Positions 43,110 to 53,185 of a stretch of DNA of 64,000 nt are shown here, piece by piece; positions within the stretch are counted from its first letter, which is position 1; each line of letters opens with the position of its first letter. Location: positions 62,001 to 126,000 of the forward strand of contig CAIMDZ010000113.1 in assembly GCA_903839875.1 (NCBI GenBank), read 5' to 3'. Under the pieces are notes generated by a model. It saw nothing but the letters and a program-made list of their open reading frames with translations. It did not search any database and was not told the origin of the DNA. The position numbers and the translations under genes are program-made. Source of the stretch: an uncultured Bacteroidota bacterium. Its GTDB lineage: Bacteria > Bacteroidota > Bacteroidia > Chitinophagales > Chitinophagaceae.

Positions 43110-44255
43110 TTAAAAACCGAACCCTATTCCAAATTCACCTAATTCGGCTACTGTTTTATGGGTTTTTAACATTGCAGAAAGAAAGAATTCTTTTATTGGG
43201 CCATGCTCTTTTTGCACTAAGTAATAATGTCCGCCTATTTTCTCATAATAGGGGTCTTGCTTCAGGTAGGCTTGCTTTACATACACACCAACCTGCAGTA
43301 TTAAACCTACCCTGCCCAATAAGAATTCATTTCCAAAGAATATGGCGCTCTTCCAGGAATGCTGTTTCTCCTGGCCGGGGTCTATTTCATTATTCCTAAG
43401 GAATGCGTAAATATCATTATGGTACGAATAGTCTATCCCGGCAAACATCTTATTCTTGCCTTTCCAGCGCCTGCTTACGTATCCAGATGCAAGGTAAACA
43501 GGATACAAAGGCCCTCCGGGTGCTTCACTCGATACAAACGCCATACTTAGGCGTGTTTGAACCAGCCACCTGTTTCTTAATGGTTCAAATTTTCGTCTGA
43601 TGCAAACCGGCCTCGAAGTAACCGGGAAATAACTGAGCCCTAAATGCCCGCCGTACAAATTTACACCCAGGTTAGGTTTATCAAAAGATGCATCTGATAT
43701 ATGCGTAAAATGAGCGCCCAATTGCACATCCCAGTGCTTATCAATATGCCAGTGCAGGTCGGTGGAAAAAAAAGCAAAATCATTAACATGGCTGCCAATA
43801 GCCCCGTTTATGGTATCAACGGGAGCTACTCTCTGAAAATGCCTTGAAACATACCCAAGGCCATCCCCGATGCGTAATACCCATTCCAGGTTTTTACCCT
43901 TTACAAGTGGCAATTCAATATTTGGATAAATGCCGACGCAGCGGCCATAGACCGCATCATTCCCATAATCTGTATAGGTGATCCCTAATCCTATCGTGGG
44001 ATACTTGCGGCACTGTTCCCAAGCTTTTTTGCCGTAGGAATGTAATATAAAATCTACATCTAACCCTGTTGAAATCGCCGGTATCGGCAGGCGGAATTTA
44101 GCCTCATGCTTGAAAACTTTGCCGGCAAAAGGACTCACTTCTATACCAAATCCCGACCACGGTGGTATTGTTGGTATATCTTCCTGGGCATTACAGGTTA
44201 CAGATAACACCAGGCAATAAGCAAAAGATAAAAGTTTTAAACTCCGCAGCGTCAT
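43110..44255 (-). CDS. PagL-like acyloxyacyl hydrolase/lipid A deacylase
   Basis: The 381-residue outer-membrane protein has a signal peptide (to ~residue 24) and a beta-barrel pattern of alternating strands. The segment 'QLGAHFTHISDASFDKPNLG' contains the His-x-Ser (HIS) of the PagL family, followed by 'GVNLYGGHLGLSYF'. PagL removes the 3-O acyl chain of lipid A. The protein is about twice the length of Pseudomonas PagL; the C-terminal half adds more strands. The catalytic Glu is not obvious at the usual distance. A perfect -7 box (44270-44277) precedes it. The gap to 44557 shows no gene. Confidence 0.75.
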   Translation of the reverse strand: MTLRSLKLLSFAYCLVLSVTCNAQEDIPTIPPWSGFGIEVSPFAGKVFKHEAKFRLPIPAISTGLDVDFILHSYGKKAWEQCRKYPTIGLGITYTDYGNDAVYGRCVGIYPNIELPLVKGKNLEWVLRIGDGLGYVSRHFQRVAPVDTINGAIGSHVNDFAFFSTDLHWHIDKHWDVQLGAHFTHISDASFDKPNLGVNLYGGHLGLSYFPVTSRPVCIRRKFEPLRNRWLVQTRLSMAFVSSEAPGGPLYPVYLASGYVSRRWKGKNKMFAGIDYSYHNDIYAFLRNNEIDPGQEKQHSWKSAIFFGNEFLLGRVGLILQVGVYVKQAYLKQDPYYEKIGGHYYLVQKEHGPIKEFFLSAMLKTHKTVAELGEFGIGFGF

Positions 44256-44269
44256 AAATATCAGGTGAA

Positions 44270-44277
44270 CAAATGTA
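44270..44277 (-). promoter_or_regulatory. -7 box (TACATTTG) for the PagL-like gene
   Basis: It is a perfect -7 consensus on the minus strand, 15 bases ahead of the start at 44255, predicting a leader of roughly ten bases. Confidence 0.55.
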
Positions 44278-44557
44278 ATTAAAAATCCTTAATCAGGCAT
44301 TAGTGAATGATGAGTGTCCATTACAAATCCATTACGCCCGATTCCGATATTTAAATTCCGTAATGGTAATTTTTTTTATGACTCCACTAGAAATAAATGG
44401 AGAGATGATATACAGTCATAAATGGCTATTCTTATAGTTTCCGGGAACACTCAGGTTAAGTGCCTACTTATTTGTAAATTTCGGCCGGGCCGGCAATTTT
44501 GTGTGTTTATTTTATTGATCGTTATATTGCAGGCTGATAACACCGTTCTGAATAATT

Positions 44558-45520
44558 ATGCATAGACTACATTATTTTCTTTTTTTTATTGTTGTAATAC
44601 TTTTCAGTACTTGTAAGAAAGACCTGCTCCATCTCCAAAGTGTTCGGCAGATCAGTAGTTATTCAGACAGCGACCAGCTAAATAAGATCTTGTTTCTCAA
44701 TGATAGTATAGGTTTTATTGTTGGCGGCCAACGTTTTTACGAATCTGTTATCCTTACCACACACGACGGTGGTTATACATGGCAAAGAAAGTCTTACCCC
44801 ATGGCAGGCAAAGCCCTGCATGATATAGTACAATCTCCATCCGGCGCTTTATACACATGCGGGTTTGACGGCAAACTGCTGCACTCGTATAATACGGGTA
44901 AAACATGGGACTTCAATCAAATAGAATATTTCGCTTTTACCGGTCTTGCTTTTACTGATGCATCACATGCAATTGTGGTTGGAGGTGTCAGTTTCGGCAG
45001 CGGTATCAGGGAATATATTGATACTTTCGGACATCTGCTCAAACGGGATTCACTTCCATACCAACTTAACAGAATTGTGATGACATCAGATCAAACCGGC
45101 TACATGTGCGGGTATGGCGTAATGATGAAAACAACTGATGGTGGCAAAAATTGGTTTTTCCTGAACCTGCAAAAAGATGACTTTACCGCTATGGACATTC
45201 ATGGTGATGAAATATGGGTATGTGGATATAATGGGAGGATTTTTCACACTGCCAATGGTGGCGATACATGGACCAGGTTACGTAATGGCAACGATATAAC
45301 AATACCACGTTACCACCTGAATAGTATTGTTTTTAAAGACAGTCAGCATGGTTGGGCAGCAGGTGAGAATGGCAAATTGATCTATACAGATGATGCCGGA
45401 CATCATTGGGCGGAATATGATAAATTCACTAATAACACCCTACGCAGTATGGCATTTTGCCCTAACGGTGACTTACTTGTAGCTGGTGATAACGGCACTC
45501 TTTTCCGAATTGCTCCTTAA
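44558..45520 (+). CDS. YCF48/BNR-repeat propeller lipoprotein
   Basis: The 320-residue protein has a lipoprotein-type signal (FSTC, Cys19). A six- to seven-bladed propeller follows with BNR/YCF48 signatures: 'TTHDGGYTWQRKSYP', 'SYNTGKTWDFNQIE', 'TTDGGKNWFFLNLQ', 'TANGGDTWTRLRNG' and 'TDDAGHHWAEYDK'. Each blade ends in D-x-G-x-x-W. The plant/cyanobacterial relative helps assemble photosystem II; in Bacteroidota such proteins are surface lipoproteins of unknown role. It converges with miaE, eight bases apart. Confidence 0.85.
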   Translation: MHRLHYFLFFIVVILFSTCKKDLLHLQSVRQISSYSDSDQLNKILFLNDSIGFIVGGQRFYESVILTTHDGGYTWQRKSYPMAGKALHDIVQSPSGALYTCGFDGKLLHSYNTGKTWDFNQIEYFAFTGLAFTDASHAIVVGGVSFGSGIREYIDTFGHLLKRDSLPYQLNRIVMTSDQTGYMCGYGVMMKTTDGGKNWFFLNLQKDDFTAMDIHGDEIWVCGYNGRIFHTANGGDTWTRLRNGNDITIPRYHLNSIVFKDSQHGWAAGENGKLIYTDDAGHHWAEYDKFTNNTLRSMAFCPNGDLLVAGDNGTLFRIAP

Positions 45521-45528
45521 CCGGATAT

Positions 45529-46131
45529 TCAATGAATCCTGTCTCCTCTCGGAGTCAGCAGTTGCAGCACCTCCGCCTCAATTTTCAGCCATTGAGCCCA
45601 GGCGGATCGCACTTGTTCAACCGGAAAATATTGTTCTGCCAGCTCAATAAAAAGCCGGTAATGGCCTGCCTCCGATACCATGAATTTATAATAGAAATTA
45701 CGCAACTCCTCTTCTTCTAATTGTTCCGAAAGTAACCGGAAACGCTCACAACTGCGGGCCTCAATCATTGCGCAGATCATCAGTTTATGCAACAGCTTTT
45801 CATTGCCGGGAATATTTTTTGGTCCATGCTGCAGCAGCAGGTTTACATAGTCATCTTTCCGCTGCCGGCCCAGGGGGTATCCTCTTTTCTTCATTTCCGA
45901 CCAAACCATTCTGAAGTGTCCCCACTCTTCTGTTACTATGGGAGAAAGCGCGTTTACAATCGCTTCTTTATCCGGGTAGAGCTGGATAAGCGATATACAT
46001 TGGGTGGCAGCTTTCTGCTCACAAAAAGCGTGGTCGGTAAGTATCTCCTGCAGCGAAACTGATGCAAGATCTGCCCATCTCGGATCAGTGGGCATTATTA
46101 AACCAAGGATGCTGTTATCTGAGGTACTCAT
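45529..46131 (-). CDS. miaE: tRNA-(ms2io6A)-hydroxylase MiaE
   Basis: MiaE is a diiron monooxygenase that hydroxylates the isopentenyl group of ms2i6A37 in tRNA. The 200-residue ferritin-like protein carries the diiron ligands in four helices: 'EILTDHAFCEQKAATQ', 'PIVTEEWGHFRMVW', 'CAMIEARSCERFRLL' and 'FMVSEAGHYRLFIELA'. An ATG twelve codons in (MPTDPRW) is an alternative start. It fits with mnmA and tsaE, also in this window, as tRNA modification genes, although they are unlinked. Confidence 0.93.
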   Translation of the reverse strand: MSTSDNSILGLIMPTDPRWADLASVSLQEILTDHAFCEQKAATQCISLIQLYPDKEAIVNALSPIVTEEWGHFRMVWSEMKKRGYPLGRQRKDDYVNLLLQHGPKNIPGNEKLLHKLMICAMIEARSCERFRLLSEQLEEEELRNFYYKFMVSEAGHYRLFIELAEQYFPVEQVRSAWAQWLKIEAEVLQLLTPRGDRIH

Positions 46132-46160
46132 ACTGGAAACTTATTTGGGGAACCCGAAAA

Positions 46161-48410
46161 TTATTCTACCACAAATTTGCGAATCGTTTTATTTTTTTTA
46201 TCATCAACGAGTTTAAGGATATAAACACCGCGGGGCCACAAATTAACGGCTACATCATATATGTTATCTACTTTGCCCCGGTACATCACTTGTCCCACAG
46301 AATTGAATATAACGAACTGTTGCACAGCTTTGGTACCAGCGGAAATACGCAACGTACTATGAGCCGGCACTGGGTAAATTGAGATTGTTGTATCCGCTCC
46401 TTCGGAGTGGATAACGGTAAAATTATACCTGTTCACGTTAAAGAATACGTTACCGGAACCCTTCACCTTAATTCGGCACCTGGTTTCATCTGCAGCTGGA
46501 TTAGGCAAAGGCACGGAAGTAATGCCATTATTCGGAAAAGTACCAATTGTATACGGCCAGGTATATCCACCATCTACCGACATAAATATGTCTACGTAAG
46601 GTGTGTTTACCGCGCCGGCGTTTGTACCCACTACATCCCATGTCACTTCATGCAGGCTGTTGCCATAATATTTGCCGAGCGAATCACCCTGGCTCGTAAC
46701 TTTGAAACCTTCCCCGGTATTAATAACATTCAGCAATATGCTGTCATCCGGAATAAGAAAACAACCCATGCCCTGGTAAATATCCCTCATGGTTAGCCTG
46801 AAGGTAAGAATCCGTGCAACGTCGGGGGCTTTTTCACCCTGGTGAGCTTCAATACCTGCATTACTTAGATTCCAGGCCAGTACCATTGTATCCTTTGGGA
46901 ATATTCTTGTCTGGGATTTTTTAGGTTGGTAAGAACGGAAGATCGGGCCACGTTCATGAGCATTTACAAACTCAACACCAAAATCTCCCAGGTCCCATTG
47001 TTCCCAGCAATAAGTAGTTAAAGTATCAGCTACAGAATCAATGGCTGCCGGGGCAGTTAACTCAAAAGGAGTAAGAAAAGGAATATTATACAACGTGCTG
47101 AAGGAAGGCAGATAAACAAGTTTATTTGATGTTGGTGATTTAACAGAGCACGCATCTCCTGCATGGGTAATATACCACTGAATCTCTTGCAGACTGATTG
47201 CGTGAAAGTAATCACTGCTGTGCGTGGTCACGTCATCAGGGTCACATATGCCCGCATAAGCCATGATTGTGCTTCCGCTACCTGGCTCGTAGGCGCTTTC
47301 AGGTACAGCGTTATTTATGCAACTACCGTCTTTATTATTATTAAATGTATGGTCTGATCCGAATGCATGGCCCATTTCGTGCGCCACATAATCTATATCA
47401 AATCCATCGCCTGTGGGATTTGGTTGTCCGGTTGCACTTTGTGCTTTCAGTCCGTCCTGGCATATCATGCCGATCTGAGAAACCCCCGCTGGGGTGGTTA
47501 TAAACACATGGCCTATATCATAGTTTGCTGATCCTATTTTAGTATCGCAAATAGTTTGATTGGTGGATATACAAGCGTATTGGTTATCGTTGATTGGCCC
47601 GAAAGGGTCATCAGTAGCCGACGTATCTATCAGCAAATATTCATTGGCAGCAAATACCATAGTCACCGATAACTCCCGCTCATAAACACCATTGATCCTA
47701 TTCATGGTCGTCGTCATTTTACTGAATACCTGTGATACTAAAGGGGTAGTAATGCTTGTAGCAGCAATTGCATACTGATGAGAACAGGAAAGTGCAAGCC
47801 GGTAGGTGCGTAGCTGGTGGCCATTGAAAGTTCTGTAAGCTTTGCCCGTAGTAAGGTCCATGCTTTTGTCTTTACTTATTGGTTCATTGCTGTGCACAAG
47901 GCATTTCGTAGATTCCGCTACTTTATGGAGTTCGTCTCTTTTATAATGGACTAAATAATATCCGCTGTTCGAGTTATCATAAGGATCAATAAAAGAGGAA
48001 TTACCACCATCAAAGATCATTGCATGAAATCCATACAACGTAAAATCAAGTTTTGCGGTAATGGTTGGATCTTCAACAAGCGCTCCTGTAAATGTTTTGA
48101 TCATTGAATACTTAGCTGCCAGCTCTCCGGGCATCATAGGCGTTTGCCATACCCTGAAATTGCTCATCCTGCCATCTGGCATGGGTAATGAGAGGATCAT
48201 TGCCTTTTCATAATCGTTGGCAAGATTAAAAAGCTGTGTCTTCAAAGCATTTTCATCAACTGAATAAATTAAATACTTTGTTGCACTGATTGCCGGCGTC
48301 AGGTTTGCCACTTGTTTTATATCTGCCGGTTTCCAAAGGTTAACCGCTGAAACAATATTTGAAAAGAATAAGAATAACAGGGTGTTGAATAAGATGATCC
48401 GTTTGTTCAT
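46161..48410 (-). CDS. Reprolysin-like zinc metalloprotease with T9SS type A tail
   Basis: The 749-residue secreted protease has a signal peptide (to ~22) and an N-terminal region containing 'VWQTPMMPGELAAKYSMIKT', typical of Bacteroidota reprolysin-like proteins. The metzincin zinc motif HEMGHAFGSDH (344-354) has zinc ligands H344, H348 and H354 and catalytic E345. 'GSTIMAYAGIC' downstream supplies the Met-turn. The C-terminus from ~665 ('ISIYPVPAHSTLRISAGTKA', 'FVIFNSVGQVMYRG', 'LWPRGVYILKLVD') is a type A sorting domain. It is the second protease cargo in the window after the subtilase. Confidence 0.94.
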   Translation of the reverse strand: MNKRIILFNTLLFLFFSNIVSAVNLWKPADIKQVANLTPAISATKYLIYSVDENALKTQLFNLANDYEKAMILSLPMPDGRMSNFRVWQTPMMPGELAAKYSMIKTFTGALVEDPTITAKLDFTLYGFHAMIFDGGNSSFIDPYDNSNSGYYLVHYKRDELHKVAESTKCLVHSNEPISKDKSMDLTTGKAYRTFNGHQLRTYRLALSCSHQYAIAATSITTPLVSQVFSKMTTTMNRINGVYERELSVTMVFAANEYLLIDTSATDDPFGPINDNQYACISTNQTICDTKIGSANYDIGHVFITTPAGVSQIGMICQDGLKAQSATGQPNPTGDGFDIDYVAHEMGHAFGSDHTFNNNKDGSCINNAVPESAYEPGSGSTIMAYAGICDPDDVTTHSSDYFHAISLQEIQWYITHAGDACSVKSPTSNKLVYLPSFSTLYNIPFLTPFELTAPAAIDSVADTLTTYCWEQWDLGDFGVEFVNAHERGPIFRSYQPKKSQTRIFPKDTMVLAWNLSNAGIEAHQGEKAPDVARILTFRLTMRDIYQGMGCFLIPDDSILLNVINTGEGFKVTSQGDSLGKYYGNSLHEVTWDVVGTNAGAVNTPYVDIFMSVDGGYTWPYTIGTFPNNGITSVPLPNPAADETRCRIKVKGSGNVFFNVNRYNFTVIHSEGADTTISIYPVPAHSTLRISAGTKAVQQFVIFNSVGQVMYRGKVDNIYDVAVNLWPRGVYILKLVDDKKNKTIRKFVVE

Positions 48411-48442
48411 ATGGTAATAACGTGATTTGTAAAATAAAAAAA

Positions 48443-48450
48443 CAAAATTA
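48443..48450 (-). promoter_or_regulatory. -7 box (TAATTTTG) for the metalloprotease gene
   Basis: It is a perfect -7 match on the minus strand, 33 bases ahead of the start at 48410. Confidence 0.55.
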
Positions 48451-48632
48451 CTTTTAAGTGAAGATGATGTGATAAAGTTAGTAAAATATAAATTGGCAGA
48501 TTTGGTTCTCTCTGTTTAACGTACAATCTGGATTTTTGTTGCAAACCTTATAATATATTATCCTATATGAATTTTGAAAAAATCATCAGGAATTATTTTG
48601 TCACCGTACCTTATATGTAACTTAGCGCCCGG

Positions 48633-49091
48633 ATGAATAAAGATTTGCTCACACTTTATTATACACTCGATAACATTGATGAATCCGCCCGGCAGTTTTG
48701 GGAGGCATTACACAATTACTCCGTATTTGCATTTAGCGGAGATATGGGTGCAGGTAAAACTACCTTCATACATCATCTGTGCGACTATTTGAAGGTCCAG
48801 GATGTAGTTAGCAGCCCTACGTTCGCCCTCATAAATGAATACCACTTCACAGGTCCTGACAGCACCGACAAAACGATCTATCACCTCGACTGGTACAGGC
48901 TGAAAGACGGTGCAGAAGCAATTAGTGCAGGCATGGAAGATTGTTTAGACATGGCAGGCAAAGGAACCGCTTTTTGTTTTATTGAATGGCCTGAAAAGGC
49001 GATATATCTGTTAAACCCACCTTATTTATGGATAAATATCGAGCCTGTCAGTATTACCCAAAGAATCATGACCATTAAAGAAGTGAGGTGA
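48633..49091 (+). CDS. tsaE: tRNA threonylcarbamoyladenosine synthesis ATPase TsaE
   Basis: TsaE is the ATPase that drives turnover of the TsaBD complex in t6A37 formation. The 152-residue protein has Walker A GDMGAGKTT (36-44), switch I 'VVSSPTFALINEYHF', 'IYHLDWYRLKD' and Walker B-like 'FCFIEWPEKA'. All are standard for the YjeE family at the expected length. TAACTTAG (48618-48625), seven bases before the ATG, is a near-match to the -7 box and would make the message almost leaderless. The 168-base gap that follows is empty. Confidence 0.95.
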   Translation: MNKDLLTLYYTLDNIDESARQFWEALHNYSVFAFSGDMGAGKTTFIHHLCDYLKVQDVVSSPTFALINEYHFTGPDSTDKTIYHLDWYRLKDGAEAISAGMEDCLDMAGKGTAFCFIEWPEKAIYLLNPPYLWINIEPVSITQRIMTIKEVR

Positions 49092-49259
49092 ACCCCATAG
49101 AAATTAAATATACTTTTTCCCATAACCATTGTTTCATGTGAATTAGGCTTCATTTGCAGGTAAACAAAATTCGTGGCAGAAGTCGTATAAAAAACTTCAT
49201 AAATTCTGATATAATTCTTACTTTGCAGTCTGTATATCTAACCGATAAATATTTAGTAT

Positions 49260-52200
49260 ATGTATTTTAATGGTACAAAGTGCTGTTCCCTAGTATTGTG
49301 TTGCTTGCTGTCTTTATCGCTTTATGCAAAAGATGCAAAATCAACCTCAGGATCACCAGGTTTGCATAAACCCGTATGTTTTGTTGAAAACAAAGGCCAG
49401 GTTGTAGATCAGGATAATCATCCGCGCAATGATATACAATACAGGCTGTCAACTCCCGGCTTGAACCTATATGTTGGAAACAACGGGTTGCATTACCAGT
49501 TTAAAGAAGTCAAGGGAACCCCTGGCGCTGAATCAAGTGTGTCTGCATACAGGGTTGATGTAACGCTTCTCGGGGCGAATCCGGAGGCCACAGTATCAGC
49601 CACTGAACAACAGCCTTATTATGAAAATTATTACCTGGGGCAATATGGCGGTGATGGCTTTACGGCACACGCATGGAACAAGATTATTTACAAAGACGTT
49701 TATCCTGATATTGACTGGGTGCTGTATGTAAAGGACAACAAAATTGAATATGATTTTAATGTCCGGCCAGGTGGAAATATCGCTGATATTAAACTGCAAT
49801 ATGGCGGAGCTACTTCATTGCGCCTTACCAGCGACGGCAGCCTTGCCGCTGAAACACCCATGGGCCGGGTGACTGAAAAAAGTCCCTATGCCTATGAACA
49901 ATCAACAGGTATTGCTGTTACATCCCGCTTTAAACTGGATGGAAATGTGTTGAGTTTTGAAACAGGTAAATACACTGGTGCACTCGTTATTGATCCTTAT
50001 TTACTGTGGAGCACTTATTTAGGCGGAACCCTGGAAGATGTGGTTACTTCCGTTGCTGTTAGCCCTGCGCAGGAAACCTATGTTGGCGGTTACACCTCCA
50101 GCAATGGCCTTGCTACCGCCTTAGCTTTCAAAAACACATTCCAGGGTGGCGCTTACGATGCCTTCCTCGCAAAATACAATAATGCAGGCGTCCTCCAGTG
50201 GTGTACCTATATGGGTGGTACCGGCACTGACAAGGGTACATCCGTTGCACTTGAAAGCAGCGGCGCCAATGTTTACCTCGCAGGCGTTACCGGTTCTCCT
50301 GCTACGGGCCTTACAACAGGCGGTGCATACCACGGCGCCAATAACGGTTTGAATGACGGCTTCCTGATCAAATTCAACGGGGCTGGAATACGGCAGTGGT
50401 GCACTTTCTATGGCGGCGCCAATAACGACAATATTAACGCAGTGGCTGTTGATGGTTTAAATAATGTTTATGTAGCCGGTCAAACTGCAAGCGTTGCAAC
50501 AATCTCTTCACCTGGTGCGTATCAAACCATCATCAGCGGAGTTAACGATGCTTTTATTGCCAAGTTCAATGCTGCAGGCACTAATCTTTGGTCTACCTAC
50601 TATGGCGGCACTGCACAGGACCAGATTTTTGGGCTGGCTTGCGATGCTGCCGGAAATGTGTTCGTAGCGGGGCAAACCAGCAGTGTAACAAATATGGCTA
50701 CTGCAACCTCATTCCAACCCGCAATCAGCGGCAGCAATGACGCCTTTATTGCCATGTTCAATACCCTTGGCACCAGGGTATGGGGCACTTACTATGGCGG
50801 CGCCGGTACCGATCTGGCAAATGGCATTGCTTATGACCCGGTAAACAATAAAATTGCCATCATTGGTAATACAAACAGTCCGGCCTCAATTGCTTCTGCC
50901 AATGGATTCCAGACTGCATTCGGAGGACTCCAGGATGCTTTCATTACCTATTTCGATGTAACAGGCAATCGTTTATGGGGTACTTATTATGGTGGTCTTT
51001 CTGTTGATTACGGACAAGCAATTTGTTTCGATATTTATGGTAACCTTATTGTTGCGGGCGGCACTTTCAGCGTAAACGGTATTGCCAACACCAATAGTTT
51101 CCAGCCTGCTATCGGCGGCGACTACGATGCTTTTGTTGCCAAGATCAATCCACAGGGCCAAACAATCTGGAATACCTATTTCGGTGGTACATTTTATGAT
51201 TTTGCCAATGGTGTTGCCTGCGACCTGACCAACCAAATCAGCGTTGGCGGCTATACTACCAGCCTTGGCAACTACGGTAGCGGAGGACTATCAACGGCCG
51301 GCGCGCAACAAATTGCAAATGCAGGCGGCCCTTACGATGGTTTCATAACAAAATTCAAAACCGATACTTTCGTTCTTATCAATCAGCCGTTTACCGACAC
51401 CCTTGTTTGCCAGGGTGGGCCATTCAATGTATCCTATACAGTTTATTCAGCAGGAGCCACCTTCCAGCCCGGCAATACATTTACCGTCCAATTGTCGAAT
51501 GCAGCAGGTAGTTTTGCTGTCCCGGTAACTATCGGATCAGTTGCTGCCACAGGTTCAGGCACCATTGCATGTACCATTCCGGCGCTAACCCCGCTGGGCG
51601 CTGGTTATCGTATCAGGATAATAGCCTCTAATCCTGCTTTTACTTCTCCTGATGACCATCTGAATATCGTTGTTCAGTCTGCCACTTTACCGGGCACTAC
51701 CGCCGGCAGCAACTCTCCTGTTTGCGTCGGAGGTGACCTTCATCTTTATGACAACGCACCTTACTCGATATCCACTTATAGCTGGACAGGCCCTGCCGGT
51801 TTCTTGTCAGCAAGCGCAAACCCCACACTTACTTTAATAACTTTGGCAAACGCCGGTACTTATTCTGTTACTACTGTGCACAATGGCTGTCCTTCTTCTT
51901 CTGCTACCGTAACTGTCGTGGTAAATAGTTTTATTCCGCCAACTCCTGTCGCAACATCATCGGCGGGCTGCGCAGGTGGCACGTTATCTTTATTTGCAAA
52001 TCCTGACACAACGGCATTTGTTACTTACCACTGGTCGGGCCCGCTGGCTTTTTCTTCAACCGCGCAAAACCCAAGCATAACCAGCACCACTGTTTCTAAT
52101 GCAGGCTATTATTTTGTTCAGGATACCTTGCAGGGGTGCCCTTCCGCCCAGGCTTTTACATTGGTTACTATCAATCCGGTGCTTCCTGTATCTGTTTCCA

Positions 52201-53030
52201 TTTCAGCCAACACTCCTTATTATGTTGGCGCACCGGGCGATACCATTTGTGCAGGCACTATGGTCAACTTCACCGCCCACCCCGTCAATGGCGGACCGGC
52301 ACCAACATACCAGTGGATGACAGGTCCCGCATCTCCAGTTATAGGAGCAGTTTCCAGCACTTGGTCATCACCCACCCTCACAGATGGCCAGCAGGTTTTT
52401 GTAGTCATCCACAGCAGTGTTGATTGTCCGTCAGCTCTTTACACGCCAAGCAATAAAATTGCTATGAATGTGATATCCAATTCACCGCTGGTTTATATCT
52501 TCGCTGTTCCGGGTATTCATGTTGCACCGGGTTCCAGCATTACTTTCCTGTCATCAGTTTATAATGCCGGTATCGGACCGGTTTACCAATGGAAGAAAAA
52601 TGGTGTTGCCATTCCGGGGGCCAACGGAAACTCTTTTACATTAACCGGGGTAACGCATATGGATACCATCAGCCTTGAAGTTACCAGTACCATGTTATGT
52701 GCAAGTCCTGATTCTTCTTCAAGCAACCTGCTCTTTATTGGCACAAATGTAGGCGTGGCAAATATTTCTGCCGGATTCTCCAATATCGGTTTATTCCCAA
52801 ATCCCAACAGCGGCACATTTACCATTAAGGGACAGCTTGAATCAACTGATCAGGTAACATTCGAAATCACCAACCTGCTTGGCCAGTTAATGTTCAGAGA
52901 CGAGACTTCGGTTACTGACAATGAATTAAATAAAACAATTGACCTGCAGCATATTCCTAACGGCATTTACCTCCTCCGCCTCTATCAGAACGGAGCCAGC
53001 AAAATATTCCGCTTCTCAGTACAATATTAA
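49260..53030 (+). CDS. SBBP-repeat T9SS cargo (1256 residues)
   Basis: The signal peptide (LVLCCLLSLSLYA) is followed by the N-terminal domain usual for SBBP proteins ('HKPVCFVENKGQV', 'YYENYYLGQYGGDGFTAHAW' in part, 'IYKDVYPDIDWVLYVKDNK'). About nine beta-propeller (SBBP) repeats of ~50 residues run from ~240 to ~690, each with 'W(S/G)TYYGG(A/T)xxD' and 'AGNVFVAGQT'-like strands. Immunoglobulin/PKD-like domains follow (~700-1165; 'YSWTGPAGFLSA', 'YHWSGPLAFSST'). The end is a type A sorting domain (~1175-1256; 'IGLFPNPNSGTFTIKGQLES'). It is a surface adhesin or scaffold candidate, with its own strong terminator. Confidence 0.93.
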   Translation: MYFNGTKCCSLVLCCLLSLSLYAKDAKSTSGSPGLHKPVCFVENKGQVVDQDNHPRNDIQYRLSTPGLNLYVGNNGLHYQFKEVKGTPGAESSVSAYRVDVTLLGANPEATVSATEQQPYYENYYLGQYGGDGFTAHAWNKIIYKDVYPDIDWVLYVKDNKIEYDFNVRPGGNIADIKLQYGGATSLRLTSDGSLAAETPMGRVTEKSPYAYEQSTGIAVTSRFKLDGNVLSFETGKYTGALVIDPYLLWSTYLGGTLEDVVTSVAVSPAQETYVGGYTSSNGLATALAFKNTFQGGAYDAFLAKYNNAGVLQWCTYMGGTGTDKGTSVALESSGANVYLAGVTGSPATGLTTGGAYHGANNGLNDGFLIKFNGAGIRQWCTFYGGANNDNINAVAVDGLNNVYVAGQTASVATISSPGAYQTIISGVNDAFIAKFNAAGTNLWSTYYGGTAQDQIFGLACDAAGNVFVAGQTSSVTNMATATSFQPAISGSNDAFIAMFNTLGTRVWGTYYGGAGTDLANGIAYDPVNNKIAIIGNTNSPASIASANGFQTAFGGLQDAFITYFDVTGNRLWGTYYGGLSVDYGQAICFDIYGNLIVAGGTFSVNGIANTNSFQPAIGGDYDAFVAKINPQGQTIWNTYFGGTFYDFANGVACDLTNQISVGGYTTSLGNYGSGGLSTAGAQQIANAGGPYDGFITKFKTDTFVLINQPFTDTLVCQGGPFNVSYTVYSAGATFQPGNTFTVQLSNAAGSFAVPVTIGSVAATGSGTIACTIPALTPLGAGYRIRIIASNPAFTSPDDHLNIVVQSATLPGTTAGSNSPVCVGGDLHLYDNAPYSISTYSWTGPAGFLSASANPTLTLITLANAGTYSVTTVHNGCPSSSATVTVVVNSFIPPTPVATSSAGCAGGTLSLFANPDTTAFVTYHWSGPLAFSSTAQNPSITSTTVSNAGYYFVQDTLQGCPSAQAFTLVTINPVLPVSVSISANTPYYVGAPGDTICAGTMVNFTAHPVNGGPAPTYQWMTGPASPVIGAVSSTWSSPTLTDGQQVFVVIHSSVDCPSALYTPSNKIAMNVISNSPLVYIFAVPGIHVAPGSSITFLSSVYNAGIGPVYQWKKNGVAIPGANGNSFTLTGVTHMDTISLEVTSTMLCASPDSSSSNLLFIGTNVGVANISAGFSNIGLFPNPNSGTFTIKGQLESTDQVTFEITNLLGQLMFRDETSVTDNELNKTIDLQHIPNGIYLLRLYQNGASKIFRFSVQY

Positions 53031-53055
53031 TATCTCAGATCAACACCATTACAAT

Positions 53056-53082
53056 GCCCCGGAAATCCGGGGCTTTTTTTTT
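53056..53082 (+). terminator. Rho-independent terminator after the SBBP gene
   Basis: The perfect 8-bp stem GCCCCGGA (53056-53063) and TCCGGGGC (53066-53073) with an AA loop is followed by nine Ts. It lies 26 bases after the stop codon. Confidence 0.9.
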
Positions 53083-53185
53083 GCTCATAAACCTGTTTCT
53101 CACTCATCAGGTATCAAAAACAGCAGGCATCGCCTGCCAACATCCTGCTTATCACAATCTATTTGAGAGGCAGGCAGAAACCTGT

